Of a stretch of DNA of 33,204 bases, positions 14,653-22,904 are shown piece by piece. The notes beneath the pieces are model-generated. The model worked only from the letters and a program-made list of their open reading frames with translations. It had not been told where the DNA came from and searched no databases. Source of the DNA: Myxococcota bacterium (GTDB lineage: Bacteria; Myxococcota_A; Bradymonadia; UBA7976; UBA1532). Location of the stretch: assembly GCA_018813065.1 (NCBI GenBank), contig JAHJCH010000057.1, positions 1 to 33,204 on the forward strand, in the 5' to 3' direction. Made by a program: the position numbers and the translations under genes. The stretch's first letter is position 1, and the number at the start of each line of letters is the position of its first letter.

Positions 14653-14749
14653 AGTGGGCTCCCTTATGAGCGACGATCAGCGCCAGGGTGATACGGGCGA
14701 CGATCCACAGCACGCGCAGGGCGAGGAGGGCGTGGACGGTGGGGTTCAT
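14633..14749 (-). CDS. DltX-like transmembrane microprotein with C-terminal acyl-shuttle motif
   Basis: 38 aa, easily missed by gene callers. Its ATG overlaps the MBOAT stop (ATGA), and its 3' end overlaps the TTG start of the SGNH gene by 20 bp, so it fills the only apparent gap in a packed operon. Residues about 7-27 form one hydrophobic helix; the C-terminus is FVYQGF (33-38). This fits F-x-Y-x-x-F, the extracytoplasmic hexapeptide of DltX (FIYNEF in S. aureus), whose Tyr receives the acyl group from the MBOAT and hands it to the SGNH-type transferase. By analogy Tyr35 is the acyl carrier, with N-in/C-out topology. The downstream gene's ribosome site is embedded here. No composition statistics or homologues were computed. 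Confidence 0.82.
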   Translation of the reverse strand: MNPTVHALLALRVLWIVARITLALIVAHKGAHFVYQGF

Positions 14750-15942
14750 AAGCCGAGTCCGGGGTGAAAGGCGAAGGTCAGCGAGGCGGCCACGAACTCA
14801 AAGGTCAGCGCCGTCGCCGCGAGGCGCGTGACGCGGCGCTTCATATAACCCTCGCGCACGCCCTTGCGCCCATAGCGCTTGACCAAGAGGTGTCGATACG
14901 CGTTGCACACGCTCAAGCCCAGCGCGTGCAGCGCCCCCCACAGAAGGAAGCGCGTCGAGACATCATGCCAGAGGCCGCAGAGGGAGAAGGCCACGCTGAA
15001 GGCCACGGCGCTGATCAAGACGGGGCGGCGGTTATGCGTCGCGCGGGCGAGGCGCAGCTGCGTGGGGATATACAGATGCGCGCGCACCCACTCAGAGAGC
15101 GAGATATGCCACCGCTCCCAGAAGACGGTCAGGTTACGGGCGCTGAGGGGGCGATTAAAGTTCTCGGGGGTGGGCACGCCGCAGAGCCGCCCGACGCCCA
15201 CGGCGATATCGCTGTAGGCGCTGAAATCAAAGTAGAGCCACAGATAAAAGGCGTTCATCTCCACGAACAAGGCCCAGCCGGAGGTGGAGAAGTCGGTCAA
15301 CAGGGTGGCGCTGATGGCCCCGGCGACGACGAACTTCTTGACCATCCCCGAGGCGATGCGCTCCAGGCCCTCGATCCAGCGCCGCAAGCGCGCGGTGGTG
15401 TCCTCTTGAGGCGGCGGCGCGGCGGCGCCCGCCACATAAGCCGCGTAGGGCTGAATTGGCCCCGCCGTCAACATATGAAAAGGGAGCAGATAATTAACGA
15501 GATCGAGCGGCGTGGGTGGGGGGCTGAGCCCCATACGGAGCTGACGCAGGAGATCGAGGGCGCGCAAAGCGAGATAAGAGAAGCCCACGCCCTCCAGGGC
15601 GGCGCGGCTGACGTGTGCCAGCCACGAAGCGGCGGGATCGAGGGGGGCCTGCTTATGAGAGAAGAACAGCGCCAGGAGCAGCGCCACCACCAGCCCATCG
15701 ACGAGGCGCGCGCGGGGGTGATGGCGAACGTGGAGGGCGACGGCGCCATAGATGATCGCCAAGCCCAGCGCCACCAAACCCAAACCCATCGGCCCCAAAA
15801 GCAAGCCGACGAGGCCCAAGTTAAGGAGCGCGCGGGTGAGATCGCGGGCGAGGCGACCGCGCGCCAAGCCCAGGCTCACCCAGGCGACGCCGATCAGCGC
15901 CCAAGCCTGGGGGGCCGCCATATCGGTCCACGGGCTGCTCAT
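14746..15942 (-). CDS. MBOAT family O-acyltransferase (DltB-like)
   Basis: 398 aa polytopic membrane protein. The MBOAT core is clear: ERIASGMVKKFVVA, YLWLYFDFSAYSDIAVGVG, PENFNRPLSARNLTVFWERWHISLSEW with His near 279, and SLCGLWHD with the conserved His near 326. MBOATs of this type take an acyl group from an intracellular thioester and pass it across the membrane. The C-terminus (FAFHPGLGL) carries no acyl-shuttle hexapeptide of its own, consistent with a separate microprotein encoded next door. It overlaps FkbH upstream and the microprotein downstream, each by 4 bp. Confidence 0.93.
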   Translation of the reverse strand: MSSPWTDMAAPQAWALIGVAWVSLGLARGRLARDLTRALLNLGLVGLLLGPMGLGLVALGLAIIYGAVALHVRHHPRARLVDGLVVALLLALFFSHKQAPLDPAASWLAHVSRAALEGVGFSYLALRALDLLRQLRMGLSPPPTPLDLVNYLLPFHMLTAGPIQPYAAYVAGAAAPPPQEDTTARLRRWIEGLERIASGMVKKFVVAGAISATLLTDFSTSGWALFVEMNAFYLWLYFDFSAYSDIAVGVGRLCGVPTPENFNRPLSARNLTVFWERWHISLSEWVRAHLYIPTQLRLARATHNRRPVLISAVAFSVAFSLCGLWHDVSTRFLLWGALHALGLSVCNAYRHLLVKRYGRKGVREGYMKRRVTRLAATALTFEFVAASLTFAFHPGLGL

Positions 15943-17813
15943 GGGGCTTCGACGAAGGTCTGAGGCGGGGTATAGCCGTCGAGATCGAGGATAAACGACT
16001 CGCTGACGCCGACCTCATTGGGGCCAAAACGGGGCGTGGGATGGGCGGCTGTGGGGGTGAAGCCCAGGGCGGGCAAGAGGCCGCTGATCAAGGCGTTCTT
16101 CTGGGTGGGGCGGCGGGCGGCGAAGATCCGCGAATAACCCAGCGCCCGCGCGCGCTGGACCAGCGTGTTAAAGAAGAAGACCTCCACGCCGCGGGCGATG
16201 ACGCGACAGCTCATCAGCCATGAATCGATCACCAAGAGGCTGGGATCATCCACATCGGGCAGGGCCAAGATCACCGACACCAGCCCGTGATCGCCAAAAC
16301 GATCCGCCACCCGCAGGGTCAACAAGATCGCGCGCTCGACGCGCCGCATCTGGGCCAGGACGCCTTGATCATGACGCCGTGTCGTCAAGTTGAACTGATT
16401 GGTCTTACCCAAGAGCTGGACCGCGCGAGGGGTATCGGCGTCATGGAGATCCGCCACGGCGCCGCGCATTTGCAGGGAGGCGAGGTAATCATCCAAGGAG
16501 CCCGCCTCCGCCTCCAAGGCGCGGCGCGCCCCCTCCAGCTGATACTGCGCCGCGCGCGCCTGATCTGCCGTCGTGATCTGAGCCGCCTCGAACCAGCGCC
16601 CGGCCTCCAGCGCGCGGATGTACTCCGCCGGATCGGGGGGCACGTCCACCACCTCCACCTCGGGCAGATGCGCTTGGATGAGGGCGCGCTCAGCGGGATT
16701 GTCATCGAAGAAGACGAAGGCATCGAGGCCCAAGCGCAGGGTCTGGGCCATATGAGTGAGGCTGAGGCTCTTGGGCGCCCAGCTGGCCTCGAAGGCGGCG
16801 AAGTCGCTGAGGCGCAGCTGCATCTCGGGGTTAACCTCGAAGGGCTCGCGCGCGTCCTCGGGGTGATTCTTCGAGGCCACGGCCAGGAGGACCCCGCGCG
16901 CCGAGAGGGCCTTACAGTGACGCTGAAAGGCGGCGAAGGCTTCGCCATCCGGCCCGCCGCCGACGACGATCCCCAGAGGCCCCTCATCACCGACGACGCC
17001 GCCCCACAGGGTGTTATCCAGATCGAGGACGAGGACCTTCTTTGGCCCCGTCAACAGGGCGCGAACACCCGCCCAGAGCGCGGCGGCCAAGGCCACGACG
17101 CCCAGCTCGCTGAAGGGCTGCTTGGTCCAGTGATAGCGGCGTGGATCATAAAACGCGCGCCGCCCGTGCTCCCCGGCGAGGTAGCCCAGATCGAGGAAAT
17201 ACGCCGAGGAGGGCAGGGCCGCGCGCAGGGCGGCGTTGACCTGCGCGACCCGATCCAGGGCGCCGCCGGGCGCGCCCGCGGGCGCCACGCCCTCAGCCCC
17301 CGCCGAGACGAGATCATAGCCCACCTGGATCAAGCGCAGGGCGCGCCCCACGGCCTGCGCCTCCAGGTTGGCCCAGACCTGCCGCCAGAAGCCCACCTCC
17401 AGCGCCACGCGCTCAGCGGCGGCGTCGGCCCCCTCGACCAAGCGCTTTGACCAGGGCAGGAGCACCACCACATCCGCCTCGATGGGGCGCAAGCTCTCCT
17501 GAAGGATCTGGTCATAGCCGGCCTCATCCACCCAGATCAGCGCGCCGCGTTGAAGGGCCTCAGCCATCAGGGCCGTGGTCAGCCAGCTGGTGGTGATCTG
17601 CCCCAGGAGGTACACGCGCAGGCTGGGGGGGGGCGCGGAGGGGGAGGAGAGGGCCTTACGCAGCCAGCGCCCGGCCTTATCGACCTCAGCGGGGGAGAGG
17701 GCGAGGCCGCGCAGGGCGTCGGCGACGACCTTGAGGGCGTGGGGCGCCTCATTGGACTTCAAGAGGGCGTCACCGGCGCGGAGCGCGGCGCGGAGGGGCG
17801 AGGGCTGACTCAT
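15939..17813 (-). CDS. FkbH-like HAD-IIIC phosphatase / acyl-ACP loading protein
   Basis: 624 aa. The HAD-IIIC phosphatase domain begins near residue 258 with VLVLDLDNTLWGGVVGDEG (D264 and D266, the DxDxT motif), then LLAVASKNHPEDA, and VFFDDNPAERALIQ. A GNAT-like C-terminal part follows, from LLGKTNQFNLTTRRHD through VADRFGDHGLVSVIL to the end. The N-terminal 250 residues resemble the SGNH-like extension of long FkbH proteins. Characterised FkbH enzymes load a C3 unit from 1,3-bisphosphoglycerate onto an ACP and dephosphorylate it, giving glyceryl-ACP. With an ACP gene two genes upstream and an MBOAT overlapping downstream, it most likely supplies the acyl donor. Substrate identity is inferred. 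Confidence 0.9.
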   Translation of the reverse strand: MSQPSPLRAALRAGDALLKSNEAPHALKVVADALRGLALSPAEVDKAGRWLRKALSSPSAPPPSLRVYLLGQITTSWLTTALMAEALQRGALIWVDEAGYDQILQESLRPIEADVVVLLPWSKRLVEGADAAAERVALEVGFWRQVWANLEAQAVGRALRLIQVGYDLVSAGAEGVAPAGAPGGALDRVAQVNAALRAALPSSAYFLDLGYLAGEHGRRAFYDPRRYHWTKQPFSELGVVALAAALWAGVRALLTGPKKVLVLDLDNTLWGGVVGDEGPLGIVVGGGPDGEAFAAFQRHCKALSARGVLLAVASKNHPEDAREPFEVNPEMQLRLSDFAAFEASWAPKSLSLTHMAQTLRLGLDAFVFFDDNPAERALIQAHLPEVEVVDVPPDPAEYIRALEAGRWFEAAQITTADQARAAQYQLEGARRALEAEAGSLDDYLASLQMRGAVADLHDADTPRAVQLLGKTNQFNLTTRRHDQGVLAQMRRVERAILLTLRVADRFGDHGLVSVILALPDVDDPSLLVIDSWLMSCRVIARGVEVFFFNTLVQRARALGYSRIFAARRPTQKNALISGLLPALGFTPTAAHPTPRFGPNEVGVSESFILDLDGYTPPQTFVEAP

Positions 17814-17839
17814 AAGGGGGACCTGTGATGCGCGGCGAT

Positions 17840-18769
17840 CTAGAATGTCTCGTGCGTCTTCTTTTGCAAGATCAAGCTCATCGAGCGAGGGGCATAGCGG
17901 GCGCGCTTAAGGGCGCGTTGAGGGGTCACCGAGAGGCTCTCCAGGACGCGAAAGCCCGCCGCCTCAGCCAACAGCACCAGCTCAGACTCCAGCTTAAACT
18001 CATAGATATGATCGACCTGCGCGGCGGTCAGGGCGCCGGAGAAGAAGGCGCGGCCGCCGGGCGCCAGGACATGAGCCATCGACGCCAACAAGCGCGCGGG
18101 CGTCTCCAGGTGCTCAACGAGGAAGTTACAGACGCAATGAGAGGCGCGGGCGGCGGGGCCATTGACCAAGGCCAGGGCGTCCTCAACGGCATAAGACGCG
18201 CGGCCCTCAAAGCCCGCCTGCGCGGCCAGGGCGCTGGCGATGGCGAGGGAAGAGGGGCTGATATCAAAGCCCTCCAAGCGGGCGAGGGGGCGCCGCTCTA
18301 GGGCGAGGAGGCCCCAGCCGCCGTGACCGGGCGCCAGCTCGACGATATGGGCAGAGGGGGGCAAGCGCGCGACGAAGCGATCGAGATAAAAGAGCGTGAG
18401 ATCCATATGATGAGCCCACAGGGTGTTCGTCAGATAGACCCCCCACAGGTAATCATCCATCTCCTGGCGCTGCCCATAGAGGCGCGCGTTCATCTCGGCA
18501 TAAGAGCTGTTCTCATAGCGCCCATCGCGCTCATAGCGTGCTTGCGAGAGGGCGACGCCCTCGGAGAAGCGGGTAAAGGCGCCCATCGCGCGCTCGAAGA
18601 GGCGCTCACCCAAGACGCCTTGAGCCCAGCCGAGGAGCCGCTGCGTGATGACATCGAAGCGGTCGGGGTCAACGGCGCGGGCCTCATGCAGCCCTCTCAT
18701 CGCGCGGGGGTGGTGCTCAGCGGCGTAGGCGAAGAGGAGGGCGACGAGGGGCGTGGTGGGCGTGGTCAT
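17840..18769 (-). CDS. Class I SAM-dependent methyltransferase
   Basis: 309 aa. The SAM-binding motif I is IVELAPGHGGWGLLAL, with LEGFDISPSSLAIA after it, and VCNFLVEHLETPARLLASMAHVLAPGG as the motif IV-VI region. The N-terminal 140 residues are not recognised and may form a lid or substrate-binding part. It starts 5 bp after the ACP stop and ends 26 bp before FkbH, so it belongs to the same transcript. In methoxymalonyl-ACP pathways an O-methyltransferase (FkbG) acts with FkbH on the ACP-bound C3 unit. By analogy this enzyme might methylate the glyceryl group, but it could equally act on the polymer or another intermediate. Confidence 0.85.
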   Translation of the reverse strand: MTTPTTPLVALLFAYAAEHHPRAMRGLHEARAVDPDRFDVITQRLLGWAQGVLGERLFERAMGAFTRFSEGVALSQARYERDGRYENSSYAEMNARLYGQRQEMDDYLWGVYLTNTLWAHHMDLTLFYLDRFVARLPPSAHIVELAPGHGGWGLLALERRPLARLEGFDISPSSLAIASALAAQAGFEGRASYAVEDALALVNGPAARASHCVCNFLVEHLETPARLLASMAHVLAPGGRAFFSGALTAAQVDHIYEFKLESELVLLAEAAGFRVLESLSVTPQRALKRARYAPRSMSLILQKKTHETF

Positions 18770-18774
18770 GATCG

Positions 18775-19008
18775 CTACTCAGCTTGATGGCGCTGGATGA
18801 GGGCGACGAGATCGCCGATGCTCTTCAGGGCGGAGATCTCGCCGCTGTTAAAGCGCAGGCCGAACTCGGCCTCAACGGCGAGGATGAGGGTCACGTGCAT
18901 GAGGGAGTCCCAGTCCTCGATATCAGCGGCGGTGGTCTGCGTGGTGATCACCAGCGCTTCATCCTCGAACACGTCACGGAAGGTCTCTTGGAGTCTCTGT
19001 AGTGGCAT
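18775..19008 (-). CDS. Acyl carrier protein
   Basis: 77 aa from the ATG at 19008, preceded by GGGGA at a good distance; an in-frame TTG four codons upstream is less likely. The phosphopantetheine site is DWDSLMHVTLI with Ser35, and the spacing to the C-terminal helix (SIGDLVALIQRH) fits free-standing ACPs. The EF/DSL context resembles the ACPs that partner FkbH-like proteins. It is the first gene of the seven-gene minus operon and is the expected carrier of the acyl group passed to the MBOAT, the position DltC has in the Dlt pathway. Confidence 0.9.
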   Translation of the reverse strand: MPLQRLQETFRDVFEDEALVITTQTTAADIEDWDSLMHVTLILAVEAEFGLRFNSGEISALKSIGDLVALIQRHQAE

Positions 19009-19327
19009 TGATATCCCCAATTTTTCTCAAGTGGATGTACTTTGGCGTAGGCCACGGCGGGCTTGGCGGCTGACTATTCCTTGATCCTCAAGTGGGGTCA
19101 AGGTCGCCGGGGGGGCGGGGCTTGAGCGAGGGACGCGGGGCGCGCACAAGCGGGCGAGCTTGAGATGATGGCTTGGGGCGCGCCGCGCCGATGCCCTGAT
19201 ATTTTTTATGCTTTTGTTCGACCTTGTTCGTCTGGACAAGAGCGCGTGGCGTTATGCTCAACATCCACGCCTGACCAAACCTGATCAGGCAGATCTCACC
19301 GACTGAACGACAAGGAGTGAGTGTTAT
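19009..19327. promoter_or_regulatory. Divergent intergenic region between the acylation operon and the DUF6209 lipoprotein gene
   Basis: About 320 bp without a gene; both flanking transcripts start here. An AT-rich patch lies near 19198-19218. TTGTTCG occurs twice, at 19214-19220 and 19224-19230, spaced exactly 10 bp, so both copies face the same side of the helix. CCTGATCAGG at 19280-19289 is a perfect 10-bp palindrome, inside a longer GCCTGA...TCAGGC inverted repeat (19269-19290). AAGGAG at 19312-19317 is the ribosome site of the lipoprotein gene. No convincing -35/-10 pair could be assigned. The repeats are operator-like but no regulator is known. Confidence 0.45.
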
Positions 19328-21652
19328 ATGCGCCGCTTCGCCCTCCTCTGCTGCACGCTCGCCGCGTGCGCCTCACCCGATCCGACGAAGACCGCGGCCC
19401 CTGCCGGAGAAGCACCGGCGCTGAGCCAGTCCGAGTCATCACTTGACAAGCACCAAGCATATATAACCTTCCTCTCCAATGGACAAATCGACGAAGGAAA
19501 CGCGCCGATTTACGCCGGTGGAGAGCTGATTGTCAGATACGCGCCCAACCGGCTGCCGCACTGCCGCGCGACTTACAATGGGATGCCCACATGGAGCCTG
19601 ACGGGATGGATGAAGACCGACGTCTCAGCGCCTCAATCGGGAGGGATGCGCCCTGGGGGGCAGTTTTACACGGTAAACTATAACATCCCCGAGGACGCGC
19701 AAGAGGTCGAGCTATGGTTCCATAACAGCGACCGAAGCGGCTGCTCCAACTATGACAGCCAGGGCGGCGAGAACTATAAGTTCAACGTCTCACAGCCGAT
19801 GACGCCGACGCTCATCCGCTTCAGCGCGGACTGGGCGGAGACGACGGAGGGGCCGCTCCTCCCTGGCGGGCTCCTTCAGATCGACTACGCCCCTGAGCGC
19901 CTGCGCAGCTGCCGCGCCACCTACAATGGCGGGCGCACGTGGAACATCATCGCCTCATGGATCTTCCAGCCGAGCGGCGAGACGGGCCAGGTCGCGCTCT
20001 ACCAAGGCGACTACTACGCGGGCGAGGCGGCGATCACGCAGCCGGTGGTGAACATCCCTGAGAACGCCGCGCGAGTGGAGATGTGGTTCTCCAACTCAGA
20101 TCGGGCGGGCTGCGTCGATTGGGACAGCAACTTCAACGAGAACTACGTCTTTGAGATCGGCGATCAAGGCGCTGAGGCGCCGCCTGTGGGCTGGGTTGGC
20201 AACTGGGACTTCGTCACCTTCCACCGCAATGAGACGCACCTGGGCGACATCGATCCTGCTTGGTATTGGACCAGCATGGAGGGCTCCGAGACGGTCACAA
20301 AGATTGACGTGCAGGTCTGGATACCTGGGATAACCGACGTCCAGTACCCCAGTGTAGAGGCGACCCGCGCTGCGGCTCAGGATCAGATCATCGCCCAGGC
20401 GATCTCCTCCGCCCACGCCACGCCTTGGGATCTTGAATTTAACCGCCAGCAAGGAAACAACTTCGTATACAGCTACCTCTTCTGGAAGTCTGCCTATCAG
20501 ATCTACAACGAACCGGCGGCGGGTCCAGGGCTTTACACTTACAACGTCCGCGTCTCTACGGATGGGGGCGAGAGCTACTACGAGACCGCGCAGCGCCGCT
20601 TTGTCATCTCAAATCAACTCAACTGCGCCCTCTTCCCTGACAACGCGCCCTCTGAGTGCCCACGCACGCGCCAGGTCGGCTGGGTGGGCGACTGGGGCGC
20701 GCTCAAGAACCGCCTCTGCGAATATCAGAGCGGCGTACCTGAGCCCAACAACTTCTTCAAGAGCGCGCTGGGCAACCAGTGCATGGCCCTCACCGCCGAC
20801 GTCTGGGTCGCGGGCCTCACCGACGTGGGCGGCCCAAGCTCAGGGATTCGCGCCGAGGTTGAGACGAACCTTGGCTTCCACGGCGGCCCCTCGGCGATCA
20901 CCTTCCGCCACCCCATCGAGTGGATGGAGTCAGTCGGCAACAACTACCGCTATCGCTGGAACCTCTCAGAGCACGTCGGACGCGCGGACGTGGGCGAATA
21001 CCGCTACCGCTTCCGGTTCTCCGCCGACAACGGCAGCACGTGGTACACGGACGGCGACTGGCGGATGCTCAACATCTACAACGACAGCACGGAGATTGGG
21101 CGATCGGAGTACTGCCAAGACATTTACATCTGGAATGGACCCTACCAGCAATCCGCCACCTGCATTGACTACCAAGTCACGGACAACCAGGACGCCAACA
21201 GCTGCGAGCTGTTTGTCAACGGGTTTGGCAAGGGCCAGCTCTCTCACAACCAAGCGCACGCGGAGTGGATTGAGGCCTATATCTCCGCCGCCGTAAACCC
21301 CAACTTAGTCAACGTCGGCATGTTCTTACAGCTCGACAACGGCGAAGAGCGCTATCAGATGGGCGAGCTGATCGATCCCAACTACTTCATGACCGGCGCG
21401 ACCCTTGACGCCAACCTCCCGCCTCAAGGCGCGGTCCCCAGCGGTGTAGGGATCGAGCACCTCGCCTTCTTCGCGGACATCCGCCAGGTCAACGGTGAGG
21501 TCACGCGTTACTGGCAGAGCGCCCAGGGCGCTAACTACAACCTCGACGATCTCTTCGCCACCCAGGGCTTCATCCTGAGCCGTGGTGTGGGCTCCGTGGA
21601 GTACGTCCACGAGGGCAACAACCTCTTCGCGCAGAAGTGGGCCTGCCAATGA
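19328..21652 (+). CDS. Secreted lipoprotein with tandem DUF6209-like domains
   Basis: 774 aa. The signal peptide ends in a lipobox LAAC with C14. Two related domains follow: about residues 47-135 (YAPNRLPHCRATYNGMPTW ... EVELWFHNSDRSGCSNYDS) and about 140-255 (YAPERLRSCRATYNGGRTW ... RVEMWFSNSDRAGCVDWDS). Both match DUF6209, common in myxobacteria, with conserved Cys pairs. Two further related segments begin with VGWVGNWDFVTF and VGWVGDWGAL and each include an ITDV or LTDV strand and a DGGESYYE or DNGSTWYT strand, like beta-sandwich surface modules. A final Cys-containing domain of unknown type closes the protein. It is probably outer-membrane-attached. The stop overlaps the next lipoprotein's ATG. 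Function is unknown. Confidence 0.8.
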   Translation: MRRFALLCCTLAACASPDPTKTAAPAGEAPALSQSESSLDKHQAYITFLSNGQIDEGNAPIYAGGELIVRYAPNRLPHCRATYNGMPTWSLTGWMKTDVSAPQSGGMRPGGQFYTVNYNIPEDAQEVELWFHNSDRSGCSNYDSQGGENYKFNVSQPMTPTLIRFSADWAETTEGPLLPGGLLQIDYAPERLRSCRATYNGGRTWNIIASWIFQPSGETGQVALYQGDYYAGEAAITQPVVNIPENAARVEMWFSNSDRAGCVDWDSNFNENYVFEIGDQGAEAPPVGWVGNWDFVTFHRNETHLGDIDPAWYWTSMEGSETVTKIDVQVWIPGITDVQYPSVEATRAAAQDQIIAQAISSAHATPWDLEFNRQQGNNFVYSYLFWKSAYQIYNEPAAGPGLYTYNVRVSTDGGESYYETAQRRFVISNQLNCALFPDNAPSECPRTRQVGWVGDWGALKNRLCEYQSGVPEPNNFFKSALGNQCMALTADVWVAGLTDVGGPSSGIRAEVETNLGFHGGPSAITFRHPIEWMESVGNNYRYRWNLSEHVGRADVGEYRYRFRFSADNGSTWYTDGDWRMLNIYNDSTEIGRSEYCQDIYIWNGPYQQSATCIDYQVTDNQDANSCELFVNGFGKGQLSHNQAHAEWIEAYISAAVNPNLVNVGMFLQLDNGEERYQMGELIDPNYFMTGATLDANLPPQGAVPSGVGIEHLAFFADIRQVNGEVTRYWQSAQGANYNLDDLFATQGFILSRGVGSVEYVHEGNNLFAQKWACQ

Positions 21653-22887
21653 GCCGCGCGCTCATTGGGCTCAGCCTCCTGCTCTTGATGCCGCTGGGCT
21701 GCGACGACGACGGCGAGGCCACCCCCACGACCACGGCTGACGTGGGCGGCGGCGGCGGTGGTGGCGGCAGCGGGGGCGGCGGCGTGGTGGACCCTGATGA
21801 CGGCGTGCCTGCCCTGGACAGCGGAGTGAGCCTTGATCGCGGCGTTGATCCACAACAGGACGCCGCCCTTGAGCCTGACGCGGACGTCAGCGGCGACCCG
21901 CTCGCCGCCTGGAGCCGTGACTACGCTGCGGCGCAGTGTGGCGTGATGTTCCGCTGCGGCGTGCCCTCCATGCCTTGGGCCGACGAGGCCGCGTGCCGCG
22001 AGGCGTTAAAGGATGAAAACTATGGCGGCGCGCACATCGCCGAGGCCATCTCTGGGGGCGCTATGCGCTTCAACGAGGGCGCGGCGGCGGCCTGCCTCAG
22101 CGGCCTGGCGGCGCTCGACTGCGTGGCCTTCTTTGCGCACATCAGCCAGACCTTCAGCGCCTTCTTACCTGAGTGCGCGGAGGCGCTGGTGGGCCTCCAC
22201 CAAGCGGATCAGCCTTGCCCGCTCGGGTTGGAGTGTGCAGCGGGCTACGCCTGTGATCGCGCTGCGGGCTGCCCGGGGCGCTGCGTCGCCTACCCAGCCA
22301 TCGGCGCGGCCTGCGAGGGGATATGTGATCCAAGCGCCGCGACTTGCCACATGGGCATCTGCGTGTCGATGCCCCAGGTGGGCGGCCCCTGCTTAGAGAA
22401 CGGCGATTGCCCGGCGCCCATGGCCTGCGATCTTGGCACGGGGACCTGCGCGGCTGCGGCGCTGGAGGGCCAACCTTGCGGCGCGGGCTGCCTCTTTGGG
22501 CTCATCTGTGTGGGCGACATCTGTGTAAGGCCTGCTGACATCGACGGCGACTGCTTCAGCGACTACGACTGCGAATTGGGGCTCATCTGCGCGGGTGGCA
22601 TCTGCGACCTCCCGCCTTCAGCGGGCGCGCCTTGCCACGAGGGCTACGCCTGCGACGGCGCGAGCTTCTGCGACGGCGCGCAGCTTCCGCCCACCTGCGC
22701 GCCGCTTCCGGGCCTTGGCGCCAGCTGCGAGACCGCCTTCCGCTGCGACGGCGCGGTCTGCGTCAACAACCGCTGTGTTGCCGCGTTGGCGGACGGCGCC
22801 GCCTGTCAAACCTACATCGAGTGTGGCTCAGGCCGCTGCGAGGGCGGCGTCTGCGTCGCCGTCGGCGAGCCCCCCTGCCAGCCCTAA
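21649..22887 (+). CDS. Cys-rich secreted lipoprotein
   Basis: 412 aa from the ATG at 21649, which overlaps the upstream stop (ATGA). The signal peptide ends in LMPLGC, a lipobox. A Gly-rich low-complexity run and an acidic linker follow. From about residue 190 there is a long Cys-rich region with many short modules of the CPLGLECAAGYACD and CLFGLICVGDICV kind, reminiscent of Dickkopf/EB-type disulfide repeats often seen in myxobacterial surface proteins. The central part (about 85-180) has spaced Cys residues but no recognised domain. It is probably co-expressed with the DUF6209 lipoprotein and exported to the same compartment; the role is unknown. Confidence 0.8.
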   Translation: MSRALIGLSLLLLMPLGCDDDGEATPTTTADVGGGGGGGGSGGGGVVDPDDGVPALDSGVSLDRGVDPQQDAALEPDADVSGDPLAAWSRDYAAAQCGVMFRCGVPSMPWADEAACREALKDENYGGAHIAEAISGGAMRFNEGAAAACLSGLAALDCVAFFAHISQTFSAFLPECAEALVGLHQADQPCPLGLECAAGYACDRAAGCPGRCVAYPAIGAACEGICDPSAATCHMGICVSMPQVGGPCLENGDCPAPMACDLGTGTCAAAALEGQPCGAGCLFGLICVGDICVRPADIDGDCFSDYDCELGLICAGGICDLPPSAGAPCHEGYACDGASFCDGAQLPPTCAPLPGLGASCETAFRCDGAVCVNNRCVAALADGAACQTYIECGSGRCEGGVCVAVGEPPCQP

Positions 22888-22904
22888 TTGACCTCTGCTT
22901 CAAG

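Noticed and set aside
14764..15963. 399-aa plus-strand open frame opposite the MBOAT gene
   Set aside because: The minus strand encodes a clear MBOAT with its motifs; the plus product is charged and low in complexity.
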